A DNA stretch of 64,000 nucleotides from Saccoglossus kowalevskii. Taxonomy: Eukaryota > Hemichordata > Enteropneusta > Harrimaniidae. The position numbers and the translations under genes were made by a program. The notes under the pieces were generated by a model that worked only from the letters and a program-made list of their open reading frames with translations, had not been told where the DNA came from and did no database searches. Of the stretch, positions 35,268-46,438 are shown piece after piece (position 1 is the first letter of the stretch; each line of letters opens with the position of its first letter). The stretch spans positions 189,176-253,175 of the forward strand of contig NW_003130358.1 in NCBI RefSeq assembly GCF_000003605.2, written 5' to 3'.

Positions 35268-38200
35268 ATGTTTTTTTCTAGTCTTCGAAGCGGCAACCGT
35301 GTAGTTAAAGTCATTTGCACGCTGCTAGTTATATCAGTGTTTGCCACCATACTGTACACGACTCATCTCAGTACGCAGTTCTGGCCAAGGTAAGACACAA
35401 CGTTCATTCACAAGGTTTTTCTTTCCAGACTGTTCCCTTGTCATCGCATCCTGTCGCCGCTTCCTCCTGATATGTACACTCGTTTATGCAAAGATACATT
35501 GCCATACATTGCAAAATGCCCATCGTTAATAGAAGCACGGAATTTAAATCGAATATCGACTAGATTTACGCATTTCCTTTAGGCTGATTATTGTCTTATA
35601 TTCGCACATTTTGATTAAAAAATATTAAGGCTATAGAAATACAATCTCAGAAATAAGATTAAAAAAAAGAAAGAAATAAAACAACAAGGCCCCATGACAA
35701 CTAAAACACTTGCATCTTACGGAACAATAACGAAGACTTTCCACCCTTATTCGGGCCCCCGCTCACCAATATTCCATTAATAAATTAAATCTATCAATAC
35801 GAGTTCAGCTGCGTGTCGTAGTGTATAATACATATGCTTCATACTCCAAATAATTAATTCTAAACGTATAAATCAATTTAAAATAACAACAAACCCATAC
35901 GTTTATATGGACAAAGGCTGGTATTTGTTTGCTTTAGATTTGTTCAATCCATGTGACTGACCCAAAATAAACTGTGTGATACCAAATAAATAATGGCACG
36001 GGGTAACATATCTTGCCATATGTGTTGATACGTGCATGCAAATTAGCTGGAAATAACTTTGATCGAATGTATTTTCCAGCTGACTGGGATGTTGCATGGG
36101 TTGTATATCCTAACATTTCAGCCTTCCTTTAATTTAGTACCACATAGGCGACCGCTATTCACCTAATTGCGGGCCTCTCCGTCTCACGTCGCATAATCAT
36201 TTAAAGCGGGAGGGTCGTCACCTGCGCACGCGCAGAAATTGAGTCCCAAATGACGATAACAAAACACGCTAAAAACTCCAAGGCTCATGGGTGGACGCCT
36301 GTTTGTAAACAGTGACGGACACGCCATGGCCATCTGACGCTTGCGCAGGTGACGACTCCTCCGCCTTAAATGTTCAAATAATTTGAATTTGTTTATGATA
36401 TATTATTCGCTTAGTTATAATATACTAGTAACTCCACTAGTAACTGCACTAGTACTGGCACATCGCACGTCGTTTCGTCTTTGGCCTTATCAGTGTGTGT
36501 TCTACCCCCATCGTAAAATATCGTCAGTGGATTTGTTACAGAGGCATTATGAAACTGAAACATAAGAAACAAAAATGTAAAAGAAAAAAATATAATAGTA
36601 ACTTTGTTAATAGTAATTAACGGCAATAGTCTCCAAAGAAACTCCAAACTCGACCAGAAGAATGTATAATTGTTAAAAAATAATTTTGTATTTTGTAAAA
36701 ACATCCTAAACTGCCTTAAATTTGACACACTCTGTTAGTCTGTCTACTTTGAAATACAGTTTACTGTGGCACTCAAAATCAGCTTAGAATACCGATTGCA
36801 CCTTATCTGTCTTTACGCCGACATAGCTACTACGTAATAATGATGACATTTCTACGTCGACGTAACGTATTCAAATATGTTCTTTTCTCTTACGTCGGCG
36901 TAAATGGACACAAAATGTGATGTGAACTTGACTTCAATGTTAGACAACTGGGCCAGATATGTGGATAGCGAGCTGTTGGTGGGATTAATTTTTGTTGCAA
37001 ACCGGACTGTTACCGTGTTCACATCTGTTACATCGCCGTAAAGGAGGATTACATATACTAGTAGTTTATTAGTGCCATGATTCTGCTTTTATTCCGATAT
37101 TTTACGTAATTATCATTAATTTATTGTATTTAACGTCAATAGTCCTCGACTTGGGTAGGATTTCAAAGGCCTACATTTAGGCATCAGAAGAATACTGAAA
37201 GAATATACTCTTAAAGTGGGTTGAGTGTGGACAGCGAAATTATCGTACAAACTATAGGTGAAATCAATGAACCCACTAGACTGTAAACAGTCGGTCGTTC
37301 CTAATATTAATCTAATAGTATTAATAACAAAATGTGTATAAACGTAATAGGCGTGAATAAATTACTTACAGGAAACTGAATATAGAGTACCGTTAGGACT
37401 AAAGTCCCGCTCTTGAAATGCTTCCATCTCCCACCAAACACCGAGGCGTTTGAATGTTTAGGATACACGATTACATTATATCCGAGGACTGTCGACAGTC
37501 TATCAAGCCACCAAAATGTACTGAAAGCCTTTCTCTGCGATTTTGAGAATTGGCATCCGAGTCCCTGCTTTTAGTTTCGAAAATATCATTCAATGGCCTT
37601 ATCATGAAATCTATTGAATCAGAGGTACATTACGTGGGGTTTGCAACTACGGTGACATGATACCAAGATCCCGTTTCAATCTCGCTCTCACATAAGTGTT
37701 CCAACTCAGAACAATTCGAATGCGCATGCCCGAGGTAACTAGGATACTGGGATGTCTAGGTGGATCAAAATAGCTGCTCACGTTATGACGGATTACGATA
37801 ACTATATTTTCTGTACATTTTCGATGTATTACATTTTTTCACTATGAATGTGGTAATACATGTTTTATTGTTTTATTACAAACCGCCTATGTCATGTCAG
37901 AAGGTCGTAGCACCAGTCTCGCTATCACCATACAGTACTATGCGCGTTGCAAACCCCAAGTAATGTACCTCTGATTGAATATATGATTATAATATTCACT
38001 GTTACGTAATGTTAATTGCGTAAACAATATTTTGGCAACATACACTATTCGCTCGCGAAAATCCAAATATTTTTCTACGTGACTTGTGAAATTGGCGACA
38101 TGAGATGCGATTTCATGTCATCTTGTCAGGACTATCACGAAGAGAATAAATACAATCTTTGCACATATTCATCATGTCATTGACCAGGTTTAATTTTTAA

Positions 38201-41200
38201 TATTATTAATATTATAATTGTTCAACCCACATAGTACGCTTTACGAATCAAACGAGCACGCATCACTCTCTAGTGTGATTGTCAGTGCGGTGGCAGAGAA
38301 CCCCGCGGAGAACCCGACCCATGAAAAAGGAAGCACATCTATCGACCACAATAACGTGACCAACTCATCGAAAGTTTCCAAACCGAAAGCTACTGCGCCT
38401 AAAACAAAAGGTATCAAAGATGAAAACGAAAAACTTCTTCCAAATGCAGACGTATTTCGACATGAAGATTCCTACAAAAAGTACATGGTAAGAATAACTC
38501 GATGACGTACACAGTCACGTGTGTTAGCATTGTTACAAATAGTAAAGTTCCATTTCACATTCATAGTTAGTAGTATTATTCACGCTGTACATTTACAACC
38601 TTTTCAATTTTAATTTGAATTAATAAAAATTGTATGTTATCGTTTATCGCACCCAATGCATACATAATAAACAGCTTCAAAACTACTAGTATTAAAGCGG
38701 GAGGATCGTCATCTGTGCACGCACGGGAATTGAGTCCCAAGCGACCGTGACCATAACAACACACGTTAAAAACGCAAAGGCTCATGGGTAGACGCTTGTT
38801 TGTAAACAATGACACGCTATGACCATCTGACGCATGCGCAGGTGACGACTCCCCCGCTTTAATGTTCGCATGACGTGTTTCTCTATTGCAGCAATGTCCA
38901 ACAACTCTGCGAAACAAACTTATAAAAAGTAAAGTTTTCAAAGACAGGTTTATTGCCGACATTCCTGTTCTGATGTGGGACGAACACAAGACACTCGAAG
39001 AATATAATCGACTTTCACAGTACTGGGGCTGCTACGGTTGGCAAGGTTACGGACAAGATCGTAAGTAGATATACTGGCTTCATTTTTGAACGCCAAAGGC
39101 AATTTTTGTCACATTTCACAAAATATTTTGTTTTCATATTGAAAAAAGTACGACTTTGGAAATTATGTCTATTGGTAAAAAATTTACAAAAAAGTACATA
39201 AATTTGTGTAAAATGTATCAACATGTTGGCGGAAAATACAGTGTTGAGAAGGGGTTAAAGGGCTGTGGTCGTCACGCAGCGCGTGTTCGAATTTCATGTA
39301 AACAATGTATTTTACAGGCGCTGTGTACGTTGCTAAGAGTTCCATATCGAACCGCCGCCCTTTAACGGTTGATGTTTATCGAAGCTAACATGCATATTTG
39401 ATTTGTTTCTTTGTTACTATCTGTGTTTCTTGATAATGTCTTTACGGTATTTTACAGTCATCAATAGGACGCTGTCATATTTAAACTCCCCAAGTCATCG
39501 GTACATGTTTGATAACCAGCTCAATCTTAAAGGTCAAAAGAGCGGAGACAACAAATGTATTCGCTGCGCAGTGGTCGGTGGGGGCGGTATTCTGAATGGG
39601 TCACGGAAAGGTGAGGAAATCGACAGCCACGACTACGTGTTCAGGTTAGTTTTCTACATTGTAATAATACTGTAATATTCGTTACAAAGTACCAACAATA
39701 ATTCGATTTTATGTACTGTCTCTCTGGTTTTTTTTTAAAAAAGAGTGAATATCGCCGCCACCAAGGGTTATGAGGTTGATGTAGGAAAGAAAACGTCATT
39801 TTATTCGTACACGATAACAACTATGCGTAACTCCCTTCTTGGTGGCAGAAAGCGCGGATTCACTGTAGCCCCACACGATAAGGTAAGTGGACACCCATTG
39901 TGAGTGGAAATCGACCGCTTTTTTTTTTCCTCATCGTAATTATGTTTTATTGTTCAGCAATTCAGCGTACAACGAGTTAAATTCCGAAAATAACTACTAG
40001 TATTCTGAAATGCCCAATTGCCAAAATCATTATATAATTTGCTACTTCAAGAAAAATTCATCATTAAATAAAATTGCAATGTTGTTTTTGTTTTCACTAT
40101 TATTTGTGTTTTCTAATGTATAGAATAAGTATTTCCTCCAAACAACTCCTTGAACCCCGTTCACGTCCAATATTTATGGTCGGCTGGTCGGAAATTGAGC
40201 AAATCACACAATATCCACTACCATAATGTATGTTTACTCTGCAGGAAACAAAATATTTGGTGTTTCCGTGCGAAATAAGTGATTACATACTCGTAGAAAA
40301 CAGATCGTCAAATAAAACAGAGAAAGATTTTAAGGATACAGGTCCAAAACATTGGTAAGTAAGGAACAGGCAGTATGACAACAATTAATATAATGCATTC
40401 ACGAGAGATGTGATTGATGATATTGGCTTTCTCTCCAGCATGTCATTAGTAAAAATATGGTCGATTACAAAGCAATGCGTGGTAAACATAATGAATTTAC
40501 TCTCGGTGTTATTTCTCGCTTAATTCAGGGGCATTCCGAAATTCGGTAAAACTGTAAAGAACACGGACTTCAAGATGCTTCACCCTGACTTTCAGAGATA
40601 CATGGAATGGTAGTAAGTTGGGATTCTCAGTCAAGTTTGTTAGTTAGTTAGTTAGTTTTTTTTTGTATTTATAAACTTTTATTGGAGTTTGCACTGAAAT
40701 TAACATCTTACATACCTGGTTTGTACATTACAAATTGCAATTAATCTACATATTGTGAAGTGGATTGGGTAACATTTTTCATAAAATATCCCCATTTCTT
40801 GTTATGAGAAGTCAACTTATTCCGTCGGACAGCAATGAAGTACTCTATCTCCAGGAAATATTTTACATATCTTTTGTATGCCATGAATTCTGGCTTTTGA
40901 TTTTTATGTCTACACAAGTAAATATATTTTTTTACTACCAGAAAGAGGAAGTTGACCAAACATGTAAAGTTAGTTAGTTAGTTAGTTAGTTTGTTTATTT
41001 ATTTATGCTGAATTATTTATCAATCATAAAAACAATTAGTCTGATCGAAAATGTTAACAACCTCTTACTTTAAATCAAGCAGCTCTCTGTTTTATCGATC
41101 ACGGTCACGTGGTGTCAACGATCCACAATTTGAATAGTATATGGAATGTATATGTTTCCTTGGTTACGCAATTGATTTACTCGCGAGCAAATCCTCCTAA

Positions 41201-41592
41201 ACATGTGCGATCACCAACGGATTTCGTGAAGCTCAAAATATGTAGCCCAATTTTTCAGCATGATTAATAACACTAGTATGTATTTAACTCTAATGTGTCT
41301 ATTCTCTTTTCTTCATCTGAACAGCTGGATAAGGTCAAGCAGGAAATACAAAAAAGTCAATCGACCCAGCACTGGAGCACTGATGCTAATAGCAGCAATT
41401 CACACATGTGACGAAGTGAGCGCTTACGGATTTGGTGTGAATTTCAGGAAATACACCACTCACTACTACGACAAACAATACACTAAATTCGTTTACTATG
41501 CAAACCACGATTTTAAGCAAGAACTCAAACTCTGGAACGATCTCGACGCTGAGGGCATCATCAAATTGTATAAAAGAGCGGATGACAAGTGA
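35268..41592 (+). CDS. ST6GALNAC1/2-like: GalNAc alpha-2,6-sialyltransferase, ST6GALNAC1/2 type (complete, eight exons)
   Basis: Transfers sialic acid from CMP-Neu5Ac to the O-6 of peptide-linked GalNAc in the Golgi (GT29 family). Exons: 35268-35389, 38235-38487, 38892-39060, 39458-39644, 39744-39882, 40245-40354, 40529-40612, 41325-41592. All introns are GT-AG, phases match, and the 1332 bases give 443 residues plus TGA. Exon 1 encodes a short cytosolic tail and a signal-anchor helix ([16 protein letters not shown]). Exon 2 is a Ser/Lys-rich stem. Sialylmotif L begins [16 protein letters not shown] and spans exons 4-5; motif S contains [18 protein letters not shown]; motifs III/VS follow as HYYD and YYANHDF. 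The two motif Cys and the final His are present. Human ST6GALNAC2 is 374 residues; the extra length is in the stem. The start ATG overlaps an acceptor-like TTTTTTTCTAG, so an alternative 5' exon is possible. Confidence 0.95.
36205..36365. mobile_element. TTAA-flanked MITE, copy 1, in sialyltransferase intron 1
   Basis: 161-bp element with inverted ends (AGCGGGAGGGTCGTCACCTG at the left; its reverse, with a few mismatches, at the right) flanked by TTAA on both sides. TTAA duplications are used by piggyBac and Kolobok transposons. A close relative lies at 38.7 kb. Confidence 0.8.
37620..37973. mobile_element. hAT-like MITE in sialyltransferase intron 1
   Basis: 354-bp element with 28-bp terminal inverted repeats starting CAGAGGTACATTAC and one mismatch, flanked by the 7-bp direct repeat ATTGAAT. 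CAGRG ends and a 7-8 bp duplication are typical of hAT transposons. No transposase inside. Confidence 0.8.
38696..38858. mobile_element. TTAA-flanked MITE, copy 2, in sialyltransferase intron 2
   Basis: 163-bp relative of the element at 36.2 kb, sharing TTGAGTCCCAA, AAGGCTCATGGGT and TGTTTGTAAACA blocks and flanked by TTAA. Its right end lies only 33 bases before exon 3, so it supplies sequence near the branch point. Confidence 0.85.
39259..39361. mobile_element. Short TTAA-flanked MITE in sialyltransferase intron 3
   Basis: 103-bp element with imperfect inverted ends (AGGGCTGTGGTCG against AGGGCGGCGGTTCG) and TTAA on both sides. It differs in sequence from the two larger TTAA elements but shares the target preference. 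Confidence 0.6.
40630..40992 (-). mobile_element. 5'-truncated LINE 3' end in sialyltransferase intron 7, flanked by (GTTA)n
   Basis: The minus strand encodes [20 protein letters not shown], then [20 protein letters not shown] and HNKKWGYF, the pattern of the extreme C terminus of L1/Tx1-like LINE reverse transcriptases. On both sides lies a GTTAGTTAGTTAGTT stretch, consistent with a target-site duplication. Inserted antisense to the host gene. The 5' part of the LINE is missing. Confidence 0.7.
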
Positions 41593-42249
41593 CGTCATCG
41601 ATGAATATTTATCTAATTTATTTTGTACTCATTGGTACTGGAATAGATGAATAATATTTATGGGAAATATTTTAAAAACAAACAATTTTTTTTTTTGACA
41701 TATCGATTGCACTTTTCTTACACGCAACGCTATTTTTGTAATGAATTATATCATGACATGGGCTTCTTCATAGATATCCCTGTACACACAGTGTATGGTG
41801 GTTGGTGCCATCTAAACATCTCAACGTTATACAGTCGTGGTACATCTCCTACTTCTAAGATAACGAATAGATTTAGTGTATGGGAACAAACACTTTTCTG
41901 AAATCAAACGAGAACTCCAGCCTTGAAAAAACGAATGCGACGAGAAATACCTCGGTATTGGATTGTACATCATGACAGTTTGAACAATGAAAAAAGTGCC
42001 TTTTCGACACATCTCGCGATCATCAGTATTCATGGAAACGGTCAGAGCAGAAAAATGGAAGGATATCCCCGCAGTCCATATATATCGAGTATTGGAATGT
42101 AAGAACTCTCGACTGGTCCTTCTGGAGTAACAACAAACACTATTCAAGTTTGTGTCCGAATGATAACACGCCATGATTAAACAAACGCTGGACGTTGTCT
42201 ACAATTCGCTTAGAAATACTTCAGTTTTTATTTGTTCTGAAGCAATCGC

Positions 42250-42255
42250 AATAAA
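42250..42255 (+). promoter_or_regulatory. Candidate polyadenylation signal of the sialyltransferase gene
   Basis: AATAAA about 660 bases after the stop codon. It would give a 3' untranslated region of ordinary length; a second AATAAA occurs near 42688. Confidence 0.4.
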
Positions 42256-43787
42256 ATACTTTTTATTACCAAATAAAAATATTTCTTCTTCTATTCGATG
42301 TACTGTATCACGTGTCTCTACTGATTACCAATACAAATGGCTGTCAGTTTTCCATCGTGCAAGTTTTTACCACAAATACGCATAATTTATGAGTTGTTTA
42401 GTCATAAGTAAGGGCCCTTCCAGAAAGAAGAAATCTGATGCAGATAGATTAACTAATATATTTAAATTAGACTTCGGAACGCGCTATTTTGTTATTATTT
42501 TTAGGAATTCACGTCTTATTGGCATTTGTGATATGTTGGACATCGCACTACGAAATGGAATTCATCCTCTAATACTAAATTTCTACATATTTTTCTATTA
42601 ATGCCTAAACGTTTTATACGCCAAACTTTGTTAGTTACATAAATGGTTCAGGTTGCGAAATATCGCTAATGCCACTTTTTGCTTACAAATGAATAAAGAA
42701 ACTTTTTTTGACTCTTTACAGGGACTTGAATGTTGAGTAAAAACTCAATTTTTAAGAATTGGTGGACTCATGTCATTTTTGGTGGGAACAATCTTTCAAT
42801 GAAAAAGCGTGAACAGTTTACTATTTCTTGTTCATGTATGGCTGAAACTGTACTTCAATAACATATCTTCGATTTGTGTGGTCCACTGCAGGTTCTTCTA
42901 TCTGCTTGTGTAGTCTCCTTATCGAATTGTAACATATTTCAGGGTACAGTGAGTAGCTCATATGCACAATTCGTGGCCCACATTAAACAAATTTTGTCAC
43001 ATCTGTATTCGACGTCCTCCACATTCTCCTAAAATTGCTTCATTGTTTTCACAGGAGCCAATACCCAACATTGACACAAGATAATTTCAAAACCAGAAAA
43101 AAAAACTAAATAAATTGAATCATTGTTTTGTCTAATGCACAATTGCCAGCAAAACAGCTCAAGTTCAGTTTGATTGATCTTGCGTTGTGAAGAAAAAATA
43201 TCAAAAATGTCAAAAATATCACCTTTCTCACTTTTACAAGTACACTATTAGTTCAAGACTGAGCATACATCCTTGTCCAGTGTCGACACTACTCTGTTAA
43301 AACGACATAAAGTACTAGTAAAAGATTCAGGATGTGAATATATAGCACACACTAAAACTTTGCAATGCAAACCTTAAAAATAAGCAGAAAATTTCCTGAA
43401 ATTATTGACATCTGACAATGAATTAATTTTCTGTACTAGGAAAAATAATAAATTTGTATAATTCTTTAGGAATATTTCCATAAAAAATGCGCTCATACAA
43501 ATACTCGTTTATAATACCAAGGACTATAGAGAAGATAGTCTTTGATAATACACAACTAAACTACCTTTTCGCATTTCAAAGCACGAAGAAATTTGTTATG
43601 AAATTGGCAAATTTACTGTTAACGACTCGTTACATGTGATATCGTTATTATTTTAAAATCATTCGAGGCCTAAACGATATTGATACAGACAACTGCACAA
43701 AATGAATCAAATTTTACAAATTGGATGACTAGAAATAAACATAATATCGAAAAGAACCATAAAGTCGGATATAATATCGACATAAAC

Positions 43788-43815
43788 CATAGACCTTAGA
43801 AAACTAAGGTCTATG
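43788..43815. repeat. Perfect hairpin, 12-bp stem with AAAA loop
   Basis: CATAGACCTTAG, then AAAA, then its exact reverse complement. No run of T follows, and there is no associated gene; function unknown. Confidence 0.85.
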
Positions 43816-45229
43816 CATAAACTGAGAACTGAATGTGGATCGTCTCTATTCAGCTGATTTGTGCAGTCACGTTTGTTGTATGGGTTTATTGCCGTGCAAT
43901 GACGAATTGATTCAGTGACGTAATATAACTGAGCTATGAAAGCAGCGTCGTCAAAAAAAAACACGACTGCACATGGTGATGTAGTCCTTCGTCATTTAGA
44001 ATATCCAAATTTATCAAAACCTTTTTTGCTATCGACGGACGACGCTGTTAACAAAGTACTTTGTCGCTAGGAGCGCTGGGAGTTGGAATTGTCCCCTCAT
44101 GCAGTTCCGTACCTGTTCGCCCTTCTCTTCATGAATGTGGAGGTGAGCTATAAATAACTCGTACCACCTGCACACACGTCGAATTAATCCAAGCATCACC
44201 ACCGCCATTTCATTTTACATGAAAAACCCTTGCAATGTGGGGTGGGTATATACAGAATATACAGAAGACTTACGATGTTTGGAGGGGGCTTGAAATATTT
44301 CTCAGATATTCTATTTGATAGAAGATAAACAACTTTGACCTTCACCCAATTATAACAAATCAAGTGGGTGTTTTTTACCAATGCAATTTTTCCTGCCAAA
44401 GTGTTAGTACAACATTTTTTGTTCCTTTCTGACTGAATGGACAAATAATGACAAAAGTTGAGTTTGGCAACATCCGGGCTATATCAACAGCAAACAAATG
44501 GAGTTCCACAAGGAAGGTTGCAGGAATCTAGATGCCATCATCATGACAACAATTGCAAACCACAAATCCAGAGAATTATATTTTAATATTTATTATTCAA
44601 CAGTTCAGTTTGTTAAAATCGTATTAATTGTAATGATAGAATTCTGTCTCATTCATAGCAACATATAAACTTGATATAACAAAGTAAAATGTGGCGAGGA
44701 TTGAAGGTGGAATAGTTTTTGAACAGAATTTTGATAATCATTTTCTTGAGATAACAATAAAAATTTACTTATGTATTGCTTTTGTTTTTTTCTCAATTTG
44801 TAAATTTCAATCATCACAACACTGAAACTGTCAAGACAACTGTCAAGACTACTGTAAAACATGTCTTTTTCGCGAGCATGTCTTTTTAGCGAAAGAACTA
44901 ATTTGCTAATTTAAGATGTCGCTAATGAATTCATTATATATTGAAAATGGCGGCCAAACCACGTCTATTTCTCCACACACACACTTTGTAAACAACACAG
45001 AAAACGTAATAATCTGGAGTGCTTCCATATTACACTTGACAGTTTTTCTTTGTTTTTATGGAAGTGATAACTGTGCATTTGTTTTGGCAGGCAACAGACA
45101 AGTTCAAGTATTGTGAAAACAGGAAATCCATAAAGACAAGAGGGATTCACTAAACCAACATTTCGCCATTATGTCATTTTACCACAATTCGCTAAAATAG
45201 TATGTCGCTTTTTCAACATGTTTTACAGT

Positions 45230-45412
45230 ATTCCCGGGGGCGGAGCTACGTCACAGAACGTTCTACGTTGCTAAGTCGCACACCACTGTACCATGTATTT
45301 CTTTGGAATCTGCTTAAGTTGCTGTTGAACACCGGTCAAAGAGCCGGTGAAAAAAACAGCACAAACTCAACTATGAGACAATCCTGAGCAACCAAATTTA
45401 TACATGTTGCAT
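45230..45412 (+). repeat. Partial copy of the CCTCGGGG-ended element (full copy at 60950-61261)
   Basis: Shares GTTCTACGTTGCTAAG, CACCACTGTACCA and ACAAACTCAACT in the opposite orientation to the copy at 61 kb. Only one end (TTCCCGGGGGCGGAGCTACG) is present. Confidence 0.75.
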
Positions 45413-46438
45413 ATATTTAAATATGTTGAGTAGTCATGTTCAGAAGAGTCTCAAAAACTAGACCAAAGTACAATTTTTTGATAGATTTGTGATTGCCAGG
45501 TGATGCCTAGACGTTTGTGCTCCTGAGAATTACGTAAATTTACGTAAAATCTTACTATCTTCTCTCAGAAATATCAACTGTTGATTGAATAAAGAAGGAT
45601 GTCATATCAAATATTACATTTAATAAATATACAATATCTCTCAGCTCAGTGAGATCAGCGTGATTTACCGTTAATGGAGTTGCATAAGCTCGTCATATCA
45701 GTAATCACATTGCATGTAGATGAGGTGCCGTATCATCACAGCTTAATATACAGATGTTGATAGGATGCCAAGCTACAGCACTAATGGACATGAGGAAAGT
45801 AGAGTACCGGGTAAAGCAGTATAAATACATCATTACAGAGAATACAGTATTTTTCTCAATCAACGCATTCCCAATCACTGTTCAATGATAAAGTATTCAA
45901 TAAGTTTGGTGGACTTCTACTTGAATATGTAGTAGAGCTGCCTGACTTGAATTCTGCAAGTAGGCAATGGTGAGTCAGGTGTCTACAAACTCCATTGTAA
46001 AGCTAGAGTAATAAGCAAGTTTGATCTTGCCTCAGTTGTTGAATATTTCGAATTTTTATCAATAAATTTTGACAATCAATGATCACATTATCAATACAAA
46101 TATGTATGTATGTGGGAGTCAGGGTGCAAATACCAGGCTGACTGGGAAAGCGAACATGATAATGGCAACATCAGAGCAATGTCACAACCTCTGCTTCCAC
46201 TTGGTTCAAAAGAGTCACTGGTACTGACTGGACAGTACTCAATCTAAGAAGTATCATAAGTTTTTGAGGGTCTTAATAAATTTGAACTGTAATCTAGAAG
46301 TCCAAGTGTTGAGTGTACACTTATTAGCTGTATTAAGTATGAACAAATTTGAAGACTGAATTGATCTAAAATAGAGCATGCATGCTAATTGGTCGACAGC
46401 ACTCCAGTCGTACAGTTTCAACTCACTACCCATCATTC

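Larger units (their letters stand above)
42256..46438. other. Intergenic DNA between sialyltransferase and DMAC2
   Basis: No gene recognised. Contains a 12-bp-stem hairpin at 43788-43815 and a dispersed repeat copy at 45230-45412. The two genes converge here. The DMAC2 3' untranslated region must lie at the right end, but I found no clear polyadenylation signal. Confidence 0.4.

Noticed and set aside
41827-42174. 115-residue minus-strand frame downstream of the sialyltransferase
   Set aside because: Lies in the probable 3' untranslated region, has no known motif and no splice support.
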